Shown here piece after piece: positions 22,183 to 22,212 of a stretch of 22,212 nucleotides of DNA. The stretch's first letter is position 1. Each line of letters opens with the position of its first letter. Source of the stretch: a virus; IMG/VR virus record IMGVR_UViG_3300032180_000035, positions 1 through 22,212 of that record; one strand, 5' to 3'. A program made the translations under genes and the position numbers. The notes under the pieces are model-generated. The model saw nothing but the letters and a program-made list of their open reading frames with translations. It had not been told where the DNA came from and ran no database searches.

Positions 22183-22212
22183 CTCCCGGACTCACCAGAT
22201 GGAGGCCCCTCA

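Noticed and set aside
1-22212. CRISPR arrays, insertion sequences, retroelement variable/template repeats
   Set aside because: No regularly spaced repeats, transposase or reverse transcriptase gene is visible. The fibre tip lacks the adenine-pattern repeat pair expected of a diversity-generating retroelement within this window.

Overview
The window looks like the late and right-end part of a temperate tailed-phage genome or prophage with a T7-type (podovirus-like) tail and a Gram-negative host. The evidence is an ordered set of T7-like virion proteins: tail tubular proteins A and B, three internal virion (ejection) proteins, and a tail fibre with a T7-type N-terminus. These are followed by a tyrosine recombinase next to a tRNA fragment. 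Lipoboxes, Sec signal peptides and a lysozyme of the T4 type point to a host with an outer membrane. Terminase, portal, capsid and replication genes are not in the window. I cannot name the host; exported FN3 proteins of this style recall Nitrospirota or related environmental bacteria, but this is a weak guess.

Layout. (1) Positions 1-4201, plus strand: the end of an unidentified protein, then a run of secreted proteins (a beta-helix protein, two FN3/Ig-like proteins, a fibre-like protein and a short exported protein), with a small zinc-ribbon protein between them. (2) Positions 4205-7562, plus strand: a second zinc ribbon, a GH24 lysozyme, a one-TM protein, small unknown proteins, an exported staphylococcal-type nuclease, a candidate holin and two small lipoproteins, one split by an in-frame TAG. 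This resembles a lysis and envelope module. (3) Positions 7579-20917, plus strand: the tail and ejection genes in T7 order, including a 2117-residue gp16-like protein with an HExxH zinc-protease motif, then the tail fibre and a small TM protein. (4) Positions 20935-22212: a minus-strand block with a 24-residue TM peptide, the integrase, a 25-base tRNA 5' half (candidate attachment core), a hairpin, a ribbon-helix-helix (RHH) regulator, and a divergent promoter region with repeated GGCTAC boxes.

How they may work together. Stop/start overlaps (ATGA, TGATG, TAATG) link most plus-strand genes into one translationally coupled late unit. The region 4305-7562 would breach the envelope, and 7579-20721 would build the tail and the DNA-ejection conduit. 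On the right, the RHH protein probably represses its own promoter and a divergent rightward promoter through 10-bp-spaced boxes. The candidate attachment core lies between the RHH gene and int on the same strand, so integration would separate int from the RHH promoter and place it behind the host tRNA promoter. That is the most unusual feature proposed here, and it is an inference. The long late unit contains no intergenic gap above about 40 bases.
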